A stretch of DNA of 64,000 bases from CAZUMW01 sp964621615 (GCA_964621615.1 CAZUMW010000007.1:62001-126000); one strand, 5' to 3'. Positions 15,937 to 25,063 are shown, counted from the stretch's first letter. The notes: a model not told the origin generated them from the sequence alone. Program-made: numbers and translations.

Positions 15937-16182
15937 TTATTCATGAACGAGAATCGCCCATGCATCAAATGGGGCGTTATAGCGCAGCATACATTCGCTG
16001 CCCCGGGTGGTGAGCACCTTGAAGTAGCGCAGCACCGGGCTTCGCGGGTCTAGCCCGCCCTCATACCACCGGTCAAGTATCGCTTCGACTTCGTACTGTT
16101 CCCCCCGGTGCGTAAAGGATACGGGCCGCTCGTTGCTTGATGAACCTGAATAACAGCTGACCGTTATTTGTTCATATTTCAT
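15937..16182 (-). CDS. Small conserved-looking protein, unknown
   Basis: The 81-residue protein is compact and mixed in composition. Features include VSCYSGSSSNERPVSF, EVEAILDRWYEGG, YFKVLTTRG and a final DAWAILVHE. The pattern suggests a small beta-rich cytoplasmic domain of a type seen as short hypothetical proteins in anaerobic bacteria, but I cannot name the family. It is transcribed alone, divergent from the following methyltransferase, with about 75 bp between them. Confidence 0.6.
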   Translation of the reverse strand: MKYEQITVSCYSGSSSNERPVSFTHRGEQYEVEAILDRWYEGGLDPRSPVLRYFKVLTTRGSECMLRYNAPFDAWAILVHE

Positions 16183-16256
16183 GGTATCGTCACCACATCA
16201 TAAAAAAATATTCAGCCTGAGATATACTATCAGTATATCATAACGTACATCAACAG

Positions 16257-16820
16257 GTGCAAACGGTGGATAAAAAACAATGGGAAGATACCTATACCGC
16301 CATGAGCAGATCTGATATTCCGGAGCCTGCACAGCTGCTCAGAGACAATACAAACCTTTTCACCGGCGGTACGGCGCTGGATATTGCGATGGGACCCGGA
16401 CACAATGCCGTATTTCTGGCACAGCACGGCTATCGGGTGACCGGCGTTGATTTTTCACAATCAGCCATACAGCGTGCGTGCGCTCACGCTGCAGAAAGGC
16501 AGGTTGCCATTGATGGCGTTCAGGCACATATTGAGGAATTTCAAATGCCTGCGGAAGCGTATGATGTGATAATAAACTTTTACTTTCTTCTCCGCCCGGT
16601 GCTGCAGCGGATTAAAGAATCCCTTAGGCCGGGGGGGATCGTCTTTTTTGAAACCTACACCATAGAGCAGCAGCGGTTCGGGGGCCCGCACAATCAGGAA
16701 TTTCTGCTTGCGCCGAACGAGCTGCTTATTTCATTCCTGGATTTGTTTGTTCTTTTCTACCATGAGCGGATCGAACAGTCACGGGCAGTTGCAAGCCTCA
16801 TTGCACAGAAACCGGCATAA
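16257..16820 (+). CDS. Class I SAM-dependent methyltransferase
   Basis: The 187-residue protein has motif I at about 39-50 (ALDIAMGPGHN), an acidic residue at the end of strand 2 (VTGVDFSQSA), motif IV DVIINFYFLLR and post-motif LRPGGIVFFETYT. The layout resembles TehB-like and related small methyltransferases. The substrate is unknown. Two GTG codons are possible starts, at 16257 and 16266; the second has AGG about 8 bp upstream. It stands alone on the plus strand, convergent with pepA. Confidence 0.85.
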   Translation: MQTVDKKQWEDTYTAMSRSDIPEPAQLLRDNTNLFTGGTALDIAMGPGHNAVFLAQHGYRVTGVDFSQSAIQRACAHAAERQVAIDGVQAHIEEFQMPAEAYDVIINFYFLLRPVLQRIKESLRPGGIVFFETYTIEQQRFGGPHNQEFLLAPNELLISFLDLFVLFYHERIEQSRAVASLIAQKPA

Positions 16821-16885
16821 CCTTTACATATCGTCCAACTCCGCTCAGCGGGCCGTCTCGATTCAGGGAGCCGTATGCATCCGGA

Positions 16886-18394
16886 TCATGTGTCCCGCCA
16901 CGACCGCAGCACCTCCAGCAGAAGCCGAACCCCGACACCGGTCGCCCCCCGCGGCACACAGGGCTTTTCCTTCTTTGCCCAGGCGGTCCCTGCAATATCG
17001 ATGTGAGCCCAGGGAAATTTTCCGGCAAATTCCTTGAGAAAGCAGGCCGCCGTTATTGTACCGGCAGGGCGCCCGCCGACATTTTTCATGTCGGCAGCAT
17101 CGCTTTTTATCAGCTCTGCATATTCCTCATACAGGGGAAGCTGCCAGACCCGCTCAGCGGTTCCGTCGCCGGCTTTTCTAATGCGCCCTATAAGCTGCTC
17201 ATCTGTCCCGAGCACTGCAGAGGCCTCGTGTCCAAGCGCAATAACACACGACCCGGTAAGCGTGGCTATGTCGATTACGGCAGCGGGCTTGTACCGCTGC
17301 GCATAGCAGAGCGCATCCGCCAGAATGAGCCGGCCCTCGGCGTCGGTTGAAATGATTTCGATTGTTTTTCCTGACATGGCGCGCACAATGTCACCGGGTT
17401 TCAGGGCATGGCCGCTGGGGAGATTCTCAACAGCGGGGATCAGCCCTACAACATGCAGCGGCAGGTTCAGGCCGGCAGCAGCCTTCAGCGCTCCCATAAC
17501 TGCAGCACCCCCTGCCATATCCGTCTTCATTTCCTCCATATTCTGAGGGGGCTTTAGCGATATTCCGCCGCTGTCGAAGGTTACCGCTTTGCCCACCAGA
17601 ACAACAGCGGGTGTTTTTTTCTTTCCTGCTCCGCGATGCTGGAGAGCAATAAAGCGGGCGGGCTCATCGCTGCCGCGCGCAACCCCGAAAAACGCCCCCA
17701 TGCCGAGCTTCTGTGCTTTTTTGGCATCAAAAACGCTGCATGAAAGGGAATCGTGCTGCCGGGCAATACGGCGCGCAGCCTGTGCAACAAAAGAGGGCGT
17801 CGCCCTGTTTGCCGGCTGGTTAACCAGGTCGCGTGCAAAACACACGGAATCGGCGATGACGCGCGCGTCGGCGGCAGCCTTTTGCGCATCCTTCAGTGTA
17901 TCATCGCCGTCAGCGAGCAGGGTCAGGCCAACAGCTATAGGCGTATCGCGATCAGCAGCAGCTGTTTTGTACTCATCAAAACGATACAGGCCCGTCTGCG
18001 AACCGATAACCAGGGCCTCGATGCGCTCCTTGAGCGAAAGGGCATCCTCTCCGGCAAAGTGTAACGGAAGCACAACGCGCTTCATTTTTATTTCCCGCGC
18101 CTTCTGGGCTGCACGGGCAGCGGCCCCGCACAACTTTTCCCGGGTAAAGCCTGCGTGCTTCCCCAGGCCCACAAGAAGCACCCGTTTTACAGCACACGTA
18201 CCCGGTACGGAAATCAGCCAGGGCACGTGCAGCTTTGCTGAAAAATCCTTCAGCGCGTCAGCGAGCCGGCCGCCGGTCAAATGGTCCAGCGCTTTCGCAG
18301 CTTCGCTCATTCGGGGCTCATCCTCAAAAACGCCGACAGCGACAAGATCCGAACGAAGCTTTTCCATATCCGTTTTAACAACACGTACTTTCAC
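16886..18394 (-). CDS. pepA: Cytosol aminopeptidase (M17 leucyl aminopeptidase)
   Basis: This 502-residue enzyme removes N-terminal residues from peptides using two metal ions. The N-terminal macro-like domain occupies about 1-170. The catalytic domain has GKAVTFDSGGISLKP (metal-binding Lys and Asp, catalytic Lys), DMAGGAAVMGA, and STDAEGRLILAD, the M17 signature in which Ser replaces the commoner Asn. Length is standard. PepA of enterobacteria also binds DNA, which cannot be judged here. The gene is monocistronic or leads nowhere obvious; its promoter region is 18395-18567. Confidence 0.96.
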   Translation of the reverse strand: MKVRVVKTDMEKLRSDLVAVGVFEDEPRMSEAAKALDHLTGGRLADALKDFSAKLHVPWLISVPGTCAVKRVLLVGLGKHAGFTREKLCGAAARAAQKAREIKMKRVVLPLHFAGEDALSLKERIEALVIGSQTGLYRFDEYKTAAADRDTPIAVGLTLLADGDDTLKDAQKAAADARVIADSVCFARDLVNQPANRATPSFVAQAARRIARQHDSLSCSVFDAKKAQKLGMGAFFGVARGSDEPARFIALQHRGAGKKKTPAVVLVGKAVTFDSGGISLKPPQNMEEMKTDMAGGAAVMGALKAAAGLNLPLHVVGLIPAVENLPSGHALKPGDIVRAMSGKTIEIISTDAEGRLILADALCYAQRYKPAAVIDIATLTGSCVIALGHEASAVLGTDEQLIGRIRKAGDGTAERVWQLPLYEEYAELIKSDAADMKNVGGRPAGTITAACFLKEFAGKFPWAHIDIAGTAWAKKEKPCVPRGATGVGVRLLLEVLRSWRDT

Positions 18395-18567
18395 GGCACA
18401 TACCTCCGCATCAGCGTTAACAGTGTCAGTAGATAATGCATATGCTTTGTTTTATATGATTCCCGATTTCCATATTGCTCAGGAGCTGCTTCCGCTGCAC
18501 TCGATACAAACAACACATGCCGGTATGTATCGCTGCCAACGGCAGGCCCTGCCGCAATAAGCAGACA

Positions 18568-19206
18568 TTACACCCCCCGCGCGTCCTCCCCCCAGATATA
18601 TTTATGCAGCTGCAGGCCAAGGTGCACATCAATGCGGTCCTGCAGCACCCATTCCGCGAGATCAGCCGCAGAAAGCCTGCTGAAAACAGGAGAAAAATGC
18701 ACACGGCTCTGGACGCTACGCCTTCGCAGCCGTTCCAGGGCGGAGCAGGCATACCGGTAATCATCCCGCGATCCGATTACGAATTTTATTTCATCAGCAG
18801 GGGTCAGGAAATTGATATTGGATTCAAGGAAGCTGCCCTGCTCACCGCTTCCGGGGCACTTGATATCGACAACTCGCACGCACCGGGTATCTACCGGGGC
18901 TATATCACGGCTTCCGTTTGTCTCAAGCAGGACCTCATACCCCCGGTCAAGCAGACTGGTGATCAGCTGAGGGGTTTCATCCTGCAGCAGCGGCTCTCCG
19001 CCGGTAATCTCAACGCGCGGAAAGCCGTAGAAGTCAATTTTTTCAAGAAGGCGGCTCAACGTGAAGGCAGCCCCCTCCCGCCGCGCATATTCGGTATCGC
19101 AATATGAACACTTGAGGTTACACCCGGCGCAGCGCACAAAAACACATGGATAGCCTGAAAAGGACGATTCGCCCTGAATGCTGAAAAAAATTTCGTTTAT
19201 TCTCAT
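18568..19206 (-). CDS. queE: 7-carboxy-7-deazaguanine synthase (radical SAM)
   Basis: The 212-residue enzyme converts 6-carboxytetrahydropterin to 7-carboxy-7-deazaguanine in queuosine and deazapurine synthesis. The N-terminus IFFSIQGESSFSGYPCVF is the QueE opening. The 4Fe-4S ligands are C29-x3-C33-x2-C36, and GGEPLL is the SAM motif. The first ATG before this motif, 19206, is chosen; the longer frame has no family similarity. No Shine-Dalgarno is visible, and the gene begins 19 bp after the stop of the DUF362 gene, so coupled translation is likely. QueC, QueD and QueF are not in the window. Confidence 0.93.
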   Translation of the reverse strand: MRINEIFFSIQGESSFSGYPCVFVRCAGCNLKCSYCDTEYARREGAAFTLSRLLEKIDFYGFPRVEITGGEPLLQDETPQLITSLLDRGYEVLLETNGSRDIAPVDTRCVRVVDIKCPGSGEQGSFLESNINFLTPADEIKFVIGSRDDYRYACSALERLRRRSVQSRVHFSPVFSRLSAADLAEWVLQDRIDVHLGLQLHKYIWGEDARGV

Positions 19207-19225
19207 AACAAAAAAAATGTACCGG

Positions 19226-20320
19226 TCATTTCGGGTACGAAGCAAACAGCTGTCCCCAGGGAGACTCAGACTGCCATTTTTTAACCACCGGCACGCCTTT
19301 CGCCCTGTACCAGAACGTATCGTGATAAAACTCCGATGCGAATATGAACAGATTAACAAGCGGCGTTTGAAAAAAAAGCTTCTGCATATGCCGCAGCGGG
19401 GTGTCATGCCACAGCAGCCGGCCGGCACCTGTTGCCAGGTTAACCCCTACTTTGAAATGCCATCTGTCTTTCGCGGCCTCGACATCCCCGACAATGCTGA
19501 TGTCAGCGGGATCGCCGATGCCGAGGCCGTGCTCATGGGCAAGGGCTATGCAGGGAAGCTCTCTCCAGTTAAACCCCATCATGGCAGCTGCTACTGAATC
19601 AATGGCGACCTGATCGTCCGAGGCAAGGATAATGTTTTTGTCATGCGGCACAACGGTTCGTGGTCCCGGCCCCGACCCTGCAGTGGTTCCGTCCATTGTG
19701 GCGAACATGCCGGCATGTATTTCTTTGCCGATAGCCAGCAGGTCAACCAGGGTTTCGTGTATCCATGTGTGCGTGTAGTGGCGCCGGTAGTTCAAAAGGC
19801 CGCCGAAAGCATTTTTAAGAGCGCCGGTGTAGGTCGTATACGAATGTGTTTTAACGGTGGGCAGATGAACAATATTCTTGCCGACAAAATAATCGGGGAT
19901 ATAAATACCTTCGGGGAAGACCTTGTGAAGCGCGAGCGTTTTGAACGACGGCTTGAACGGAATCCATTTCATGTGCTCATCTTTAAAATTGAATAGCACC
20001 GGAATGCCGTGGCGCTCGTAAACCGGCTTGAACTTCAGGTCCTCCTCCCCTCTTTCCGGCACCGTAACAACTGTGTGATTATGCACTGCAGAAAGATCAG
20101 TAAACCCATGATCGTGAAGGCCCTGGATCGTGCCCTCAAGCTGCCACGGGGTGGTATTGACACCGGGAAACACATGATGCCAGGTTATGTTGTCCTTTAA
20201 AATGGTGGTGGCAGAAGGATCGAGCGCCTCTTTAAGCCCCGCAAGCGCACACAGGCGACGGTAATCATCTACAACGCTATCCGGGGTGGTATACAGCACA
20301 GCGACTGTCGCTTTGGCCAT
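19226..20320 (-). CDS. DUF362 domain protein, long form
   Basis: The 364-residue protein has DUF362 features: TILKDNITWHHVFPG near residue 40, IVHLPTVKTHSYTTYTGALKNAFGG in the middle, and ASDDQVAIDSVAAAMMGF later. It has no ferredoxin cysteines. The GGAGGAG site favours the ATG at 20320 over 20326. It directly precedes queE, which it could be coupled to. No reaction is known for the family, and the link to queE may be only positional. It is distinct from, and longer than, the DUF362 protein at 1523. Confidence 0.82.
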   Translation of the reverse strand: MAKATVAVLYTTPDSVVDDYRRLCALAGLKEALDPSATTILKDNITWHHVFPGVNTTPWQLEGTIQGLHDHGFTDLSAVHNHTVVTVPERGEEDLKFKPVYERHGIPVLFNFKDEHMKWIPFKPSFKTLALHKVFPEGIYIPDYFVGKNIVHLPTVKTHSYTTYTGALKNAFGGLLNYRRHYTHTWIHETLVDLLAIGKEIHAGMFATMDGTTAGSGPGPRTVVPHDKNIILASDDQVAIDSVAAAMMGFNWRELPCIALAHEHGLGIGDPADISIVGDVEAAKDRWHFKVGVNLATGAGRLLWHDTPLRHMQKLFFQTPLVNLFIFASEFYHDTFWYRAKGVPVVKKWQSESPWGQLFASYPK

Positions 20321-20350
20321 ACGCATCTCCTCCTTTTAGAAAACCCGTAC

Positions 20351-20391
20351 AAAAAAAACCCCGGCATTTGCCTGTGCGGGAAATACCGGGG
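20351..20391 (-). terminator. Rho-independent terminator after the HU gene
   Basis: On the minus strand an 11-bp stem with one mismatch (CCCCGGTATTT with AAATGCCGGGG) is followed by eight T residues. It lies 30 bp after the HU stop codon. Confidence 0.88.
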
Positions 20392-20421
20392 AAGATATGT
20401 ATATTCACCAGAATAAAAAAA

Positions 20422-20727
20422 CTATTTTTTAGGCGGGATCACTGCATCCTTGCACGCCTTTGAAAGGCGGAATTTTACAACGGTTTTTGCCTTGATCTTG
20501 ATCTCTTCTCCGGTTTGGGGATTTCTGCCCTTGCGCGCTTTGCGTTTTTGGAGAACAAGCTTGCCGAATCCGGGCAGGGTGAACGACCCTTTCTTCTTTG
20601 TTTCCTTGTAGGCCATCTCGCTCAGTGCATCAAAGAAAGCATTAACATCTTTCTTTGTCATGTCCATTTTTTCAGCAAGTTCACCGACGATCTGCGCCTT
20701 TGTCATGGGTTTTGCCTCTTTAGCCAT
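20422..20727 (-). CDS. hup: HU-family nucleoid protein
   Basis: This 101-residue basic protein has the HU/IHF fold: TKAQIVGELAEKMDMTKKDV at the N-terminus, FTLPGFGKL in the middle and the DNA-binding arm GRNPQTGEEIKIKAKT. The family bends and compacts DNA as dimers. A slightly longer, lysine-rich N-terminus and a C-terminal IPPKK are within normal variation. An AGGAGGAGG-type site precedes the ATG. It has its own terminator and is monocistronic. The AT-rich segment 20728-20889 is its promoter region. Confidence 0.95.
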   Translation of the reverse strand: MAKEAKPMTKAQIVGELAEKMDMTKKDVNAFFDALSEMAYKETKKKGSFTLPGFGKLVLQKRKARKGRNPQTGEEIKIKAKTVVKFRLSKACKDAVIPPKK

Positions 20728-20889
20728 ATGACCTCCTCCTCATTTATGCTGCATTGTTAAAAAAATAAATATAATTTTTGTGTTTTGTGTTACGAGAATA
20801 CTATAAACTTTTCTTCAATAGCAAGGGAAAAATGAGTTGAAAATCAAACTTTCTTTCAATGCCGCTGGAGCAAACACATGCCATAAATG

Positions 20890-20917
20890 CAGAGCCCGTT
20901 CATGTGAACGGGCTCTG
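20890..20917 (-). terminator. Perfect 13-bp hairpin, probable terminator after the porin
   Basis: CAGAGCCCGTTCA-TG-TGAACGGGCTCTG, 39 bp after the porin stop. The T-run on the minus strand is weak (CATTTATGG) and on the plus strand short (CGTTTTG), so it may act on either strand. Confidence 0.6.
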
Positions 20918-20956
20918 TCGTTTTGCCGGTTGTGAGATCATACAGGTGCTCTGTCA

Positions 20957-22339
20957 TTAGAAATAATAGGCGGTTGAAAACGTGTAGCGCATACCGTTGT
21001 TTGTATCATCAAATCGCTCTGTCTCAAGGTACATGATTTCGACACCGACTTTGACAGCATTGGTGAGCGAATACCAGGTGTTAAAAAAGTACATCTCGTT
21101 TTTCGTAAACTGGCGGTCATTAAGAAAGCCTTCCATGCCTTCCATGTCGCTTTTGTTAGGATCGTCTATACCGTATCCGCATGCAAACTTCAGCTTCGGG
21201 TTCATCTGATAGGCTAAAGCAGCAAAGCCGCCGCGCCCGCGGATGGTATCAGGCCGGCGATTTCTATGCCGCAAATGGTTGTCGTACGGATTGATTCCCA
21301 TGTCATAGCGCAGCCACTCGCGGTCAAGCCCCTCGCCGATCCAGGGCTCGGCAAGAAACGTGAACTTGCCGAACTTCAGCCGCAGCTCAAGAGCGAGCAT
21401 CCACCGGTCAACGTCGTTATCCCGGCCGTAGCCGTTGTCCACTTCTGTATTGCAGACACCGCCGCTGACCGCCAGCAGGCCGCCGCGCCCCAGCAGCCCG
21501 TTCTCGTAGGCTATTCTGGCAAGGGCCCACGGCCGGGTCTCCTGCTCAACGCTCAGGCGGCGCCGGTGCCGCATCGCAGAAAGAAGAAACTCGAAATTTC
21601 CGATATTTTTGCGCAACGTAACCTGCGGGACCCGCCACCAGAGATTACCGGCGGAGGCCATAATGCCGAAGTCGATTGTCGGCGCGTTCAGCTGGGCAAC
21701 GGGAATCCAGTCCTGACCGATCAGAAGGCTGGCATCCCAGTCCTCATTTGTTATTTTAATATAGCCCAGACGCAGCCGGGGTATAAGATTGTTACCGGCA
21801 TTGGTGCCGTAAAAGTCCATTTCCAGGCGGGCCTGGCTCAGCCATGGGCCGTCCCGGCGCGAGACTTTCAGGCCGAACCGCGTGTCGCGGGGGTTGAAGT
21901 TGGTGGAATCGTTCTCCGCATCACCAACTGAAACAGCTCCGAGCCAGTCCCCGTCGCTGTATGCACCGAAATCGGCCGTATCATAGTTCAAATCAACCTT
22001 GACGCGCCCGTAAAGCTCCATGTTGAACTTGCCCAGAACCGCCTTCATGCCGGATTCGCCGATTCTGCCTGCTGAGCGCTTGAGCTCCTGAATGTCCTTT
22101 CGGTCCTTTTTGACCATTTCCTGGACCCACTGATTTTCTTTTGTCTCCTGCTCACGGTCTTTTTTTATCTCCCGGCGCAGCTCGGCGTTTTCCTGCTTCA
22201 GCTTGTTGATTTCCTGTTCCATTCTCTGAAGGCGTTCAAGAATATCGCTGTCTGAAGCGCCTGCATACGAAGGACAAACAAGCAGGAAAGCGAGCAGCAC
22301 CGCAGCTGAGGCTCTGACCAAAGAGTGTATCCTATTCAT
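20957..22339 (-). CDS. Outer-membrane porin with N-terminal coiled coil
   Basis: The 460-residue protein has a signal peptide (about 1-27, cleavage near SYAGA). A heptad-rich coiled coil (about 30-90, starting LERLQRMEQEINKLKQEN) follows, then a beta-barrel rich in alternating aromatic strands such as FNMELYGRVKVDLNYD, ending in the aromatic residue F required for barrel insertion (YTFSTAYYF). This layout is common for porins of deltaproteobacteria, in which the coiled coil trimerises or binds peptidoglycan. The solute is unknown. The gene is followed by a strong hairpin and preceded by a secreted protein gene 60 bp upstream on the same strand. Confidence 0.88.
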   Translation of the reverse strand: MNRIHSLVRASAAVLLAFLLVCPSYAGASDSDILERLQRMEQEINKLKQENAELRREIKKDREQETKENQWVQEMVKKDRKDIQELKRSAGRIGESGMKAVLGKFNMELYGRVKVDLNYDTADFGAYSDGDWLGAVSVGDAENDSTNFNPRDTRFGLKVSRRDGPWLSQARLEMDFYGTNAGNNLIPRLRLGYIKITNEDWDASLLIGQDWIPVAQLNAPTIDFGIMASAGNLWWRVPQVTLRKNIGNFEFLLSAMRHRRRLSVEQETRPWALARIAYENGLLGRGGLLAVSGGVCNTEVDNGYGRDNDVDRWMLALELRLKFGKFTFLAEPWIGEGLDREWLRYDMGINPYDNHLRHRNRRPDTIRGRGGFAALAYQMNPKLKFACGYGIDDPNKSDMEGMEGFLNDRQFTKNEMYFFNTWYSLTNAVKVGVEIMYLETERFDDTNNGMRYTFSTAYYF

Positions 22340-22399
22340 AATGTATCATCCCTTTCTAAACTGTGCTCATTACCTGGTCTGACTTTCCGCTGTTTATCC

Positions 22400-22900
22400 T
22401 TATTCAAGCGTAAAAGAAATAGTAAACTGAGCAGGCAGCTTGACGTCGTTTCTGCTTGAAACGTCTTTAATAAACCCGCCTACATACACAAAGCCGAACA
22501 TGGAATTTATAGCAACCGTCTTCTCAACTGAGAACGGAGTTGTAGCCGTTTCATAAACAACTATCGGGCCTTCATCAAGGCTGTAGCCGAAGCCGAGCAG
22601 ACCATAGTCCATATATGCACCGAACTCAATTTCCGCATCGGCGCTCAGCGTGATGGAAAGGTCGCCGACTGTCTCGTTGTCGCTTCCGGTAGCGATTACA
22701 ACATATCCGGCAAACGGCTCAAAAGACGGGATGCTCAGCGCACCGTCAAGGGTGAATTCGCGCTGCTGCGCATCTCCGGATGACAGGGAGATGACATCAT
22801 TGACTGCATAATTGCGCGCCTCGACGGAAGAAGCCGGGCAGGCCATCATCAGCACGAACACAGCGGCTATTACTATCGTTCCTCTTTTTAGCAGTTCCAT
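22400..22900 (-). CDS. Secreted beta-rich protein, unknown
   Basis: The 166-residue protein has a signal peptide (hydrophobic 8-24, ACPASSVEA before cleavage). The mature part is acidic and rich in alternating hydrophobic residues, for example LSITLSADAEIEFGAY and a final FTISFTLE, suggesting a beta sandwich. The ATG at 22900 is 6 bp from GAGGAGG; the TTG at 22906 abuts it. It is 60 bp upstream of the porin gene, so co-expression is likely. I do not recognise the family. Confidence 0.65.
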   Translation of the reverse strand: MELLKRGTIVIAAVFVLMMACPASSVEARNYAVNDVISLSSGDAQQREFTLDGALSIPSFEPFAGYVVIATGSDNETVGDLSITLSADAEIEFGAYMDYGLLGFGYSLDEGPIVVYETATTPFSVEKTVAINSMFGFVYVGGFIKDVSSRNDVKLPAQFTISFTLE

Positions 22901-22970
22901 TCCCAACCTCCTCTTTTAGTGAATAAAATATGAACTCTGTTTTCGGCATCATATTCGATTAATTTAGTAA

Positions 22971-22995
22971 TAAATTCGATTGCAGTTCGAATTTA
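22971..22995. promoter_or_regulatory. 9-bp inverted repeat in the leader of the secreted-protein/porin operon
   Basis: TAAATTCGA-N7-TCGAATTTA is a perfect dyad. A further ATTCGATTAATTT half-site follows at 22953-22965. It lies just downstream of the expected transcription start, suitable for an operator or a leader hairpin. Confidence 0.45.
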
Positions 22996-23005
22996 AAATT
23001 AGAGA

Positions 23006-23035
23006 TTTATACACTAAGGTCTCTTTTACTGTCAA
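23006..23035 (-). promoter_or_regulatory. sigma70 promoter of the secreted-protein/porin operon
   Basis: Minus strand: TTGACA (23030-23035), 18-bp spacer, TATAAA (23006-23011), about 100 bp before the start at 22900. The rest of the gap 22907-23259 is AT-rich non-coding DNA. Confidence 0.6.
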
Positions 23036-23259
23036 GGGAAAATTTGTACGCGAAGGAAAGCCTCGATATGAGTGGCGGGATTTCATCAGATATCGATGCT
23101 GTTAGAGAAGCAACAACATGAAATTCAAGAGCGATGCGGATCCGAGGTGGATACATGTGGTCTTGAAAATGGTTTACCTCAAAAAAAAGAAGTGTTAGAC
23201 TATCGCGTACCTTTAAAAAAACACACATGCCTGGTACCATCATGCAGTCAAGGGATGCC

Positions 23260-24963
23260 ATGAAAAATTGTTCTGCTTCGCTATTGCTGACAGCTGCAGC
23301 GGCTGTTCTGCTTTTGTGCCTTCCCGCGCACAGCGACACCGGTTCCGCTCCGGTAAAAACAGCCATATTCGAGTTCACGACACAGTCGCAGGATGATCTT
23401 ACCTACATCCGCCGCGCGCTGCCGGCGCTTCTTGCCTCGCGCATAACCATGCCGAAAAAAACTGCAGCTATTTCGCCGAACGCCCTGCGTGCAGCATCCG
23501 GCACAGCTGACATCGCAGCCCTTTCCCGGAAGGCCAAAAAAAAAGCGGCGCAGTCCCTTGGAGCGCATTATATGCTCTACGGAACCATAACGAAAATCGG
23601 GGGGGCGGTCAGCATCGATGCAGTCCTTGCCGACGTTCAAAGCGGGGATTCTCCGGTACCCCTGCAGGTGACCTGCAGCAGCCTCGACGATGTAATCCCG
23701 CAAACAGATACTCTTGCGGAAAAAATAAAACGGGTCATGATAGAAGGTCCGCCGATGGCTGAGCATGAAGGCTATGCGCGCGGGGAGCCTGAACACGCAG
23801 AGGCAGCCGGGCCGCAGGAAACCGGCCCTGTGCCTTCTGCACCATCCCGGCCCACCGTCCATGAAGAGCCGCTCAGCTCCTCACCGCCGGCCGCCCCGGA
23901 GCCCTCTCCCCGCCGGCAGACATACAAAAAACAATCGCCGATATTCAATTCCGCCGCTTCGTTTACCTGTGACATCACCGGCCCGGCGTTCCGCACGCTT
24001 GCCTCGGGCGATGTCGACGGAGACGGCGGCTGCGAGCTGCTCTGCGCCTCGCGGGAAAAAATCCATATTTTCCGTTCCGCGGGCGGCACGCTGAAAAACA
24101 CTGAAACCATCTCTGCCAAAATGGACGAAAACATTGTGCACATTAGCGCAGCGGACATAAACGGTAACGGAATCAACGAAATATACGCCAGCAGCTATGA
24201 GGGCCATTACGGCAACTCCTTTGTGACGGAATACAGAGACAACAGCACGTTCACGCGGCTCGCCGATTCGCGGAAGTGGTTCTTCCGCACGCTTTCTGCA
24301 GATGCCGGCGGGCAGCGCCTTATCGGCCAGCAGGTGGATCTCAATGACCCCTTTTCCGGGTCGCTGTATAACTTTACCTGGAAGGGGAACGAGCTCGTTT
24401 CCCGGGATGAAATAATTGTGCCCGGGGGTATCGGGATTTACAGCTACGATGAAGTCGATATCGACAATGACGGGACAAAAGAGTACATCGGCTTTAATAA
24501 AGGCCTTTTCAGCGCATCGCACCAGCTTACAATGCTGTCCTATACCGGCCGTGTGCTGTGGCGTGACACAGCCGACCGCGGAGGCACCCCGCGGTTTTTC
24601 ATCCGCTTTCTGTATGGTGATGAGACCGAACACAACGAGCCGGTTCCCCTGCGCATCATCTGCAGCGATGTAAACAGCGACGGCACCGCAGATATTATCA
24701 TCGGAGACAACAGAAAAAAAGGGGGGGGGGTGCTGAAAACGTTCGGCGGGTATGAGCAGGGGGTTGTTGTATGCCTGCACTGGGACGGGGCTGAAATGGC
24801 AGTCAACTGGCAAAGCCCTGCCTTTGCAGACTATGTGTGCGATTACATTCTGGCCGACATCGATAACGACTCAGAAAAGGAGCTGGTCGTGCTGAGCGTC
24901 GCGGCAAAGGGTTTTTTCGGCAAGCATGAAAACAAAATATCCGTTTTTGAGGCAGCGGATTAA
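23260..24963 (+). CDS. Secreted FG-GAP/VCBS-repeat protein
   Basis: From ATG 23260 (AAGGGA upstream) the protein has 567 residues. It has a signal peptide (about 1-26), an N-terminal domain resembling the CsgG/TolB-like nucleotide-binding fold region (VKTAIFEFTTQS, LGAHYMLYGTITKIGG) at about 30-165, and a Pro/Glu-rich linker (about 170-235). C-terminal repeats carry Asp-rich calcium-type loops: DVDGDGGCEL, DINGNGINEI, DIDNDGTKEY, DVNSDGTADI, DIDNDSEKEL. These loops are the FG-GAP/VCBS pattern of beta-propellers. It is likely an exported or cell-surface protein. A terminator hairpin follows. The exact role is unknown. Confidence 0.82.
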   Translation: MKNCSASLLLTAAAAVLLLCLPAHSDTGSAPVKTAIFEFTTQSQDDLTYIRRALPALLASRITMPKKTAAISPNALRAASGTADIAALSRKAKKKAAQSLGAHYMLYGTITKIGGAVSIDAVLADVQSGDSPVPLQVTCSSLDDVIPQTDTLAEKIKRVMIEGPPMAEHEGYARGEPEHAEAAGPQETGPVPSAPSRPTVHEEPLSSSPPAAPEPSPRRQTYKKQSPIFNSAASFTCDITGPAFRTLASGDVDGDGGCELLCASREKIHIFRSAGGTLKNTETISAKMDENIVHISAADINGNGINEIYASSYEGHYGNSFVTEYRDNSTFTRLADSRKWFFRTLSADAGGQRLIGQQVDLNDPFSGSLYNFTWKGNELVSRDEIIVPGGIGIYSYDEVDIDNDGTKEYIGFNKGLFSASHQLTMLSYTGRVLWRDTADRGGTPRFFIRFLYGDETEHNEPVPLRIICSDVNSDGTADIIIGDNRKKGGGVLKTFGGYEQGVVVCLHWDGAEMAVNWQSPAFADYVCDYILADIDNDSEKELVVLSVAAKGFFGKHENKISVFEAAD

Positions 24964-24976
24964 ACGCACTCACGCC

Positions 24977-25015
24977 GGCCATCTATTGAGCCGCCCGCCG
25001 GGGAGGTGGCCTTTT
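24977..25015 (+). terminator. Probable terminator after the FG-GAP protein
   Basis: GGCCATCT pairs with AGGTGGCC (one G-U) around a 19-nt loop, followed by TTTTA on the plus strand, 14 bp after the stop. Confidence 0.5.
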
Positions 25016-25063
25016 ATCCCGGCTGCTAACCTTATCCCCGTCCGTAACACCCCTCAGGTGCTG

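Noticed and set aside
17589..18560. 323-codon plus-strand open frame over pepA
   Set aside because: It is antisense to a fully recognisable aminopeptidase, rich in Ser/Ala/Arg as expected from opposite-strand codon bias, and has no domain.
23007..23378. 123-codon minus-strand frame upstream of the FG-GAP protein
   Set aside because: It covers promoter DNA and the signal peptide of the opposite gene, with no recognisable domain.
23881..24813. 310-codon minus-strand frame over the FG-GAP protein
   Set aside because: Antisense shadow. The plus-strand frame has a signal peptide and repeated Asp loops.
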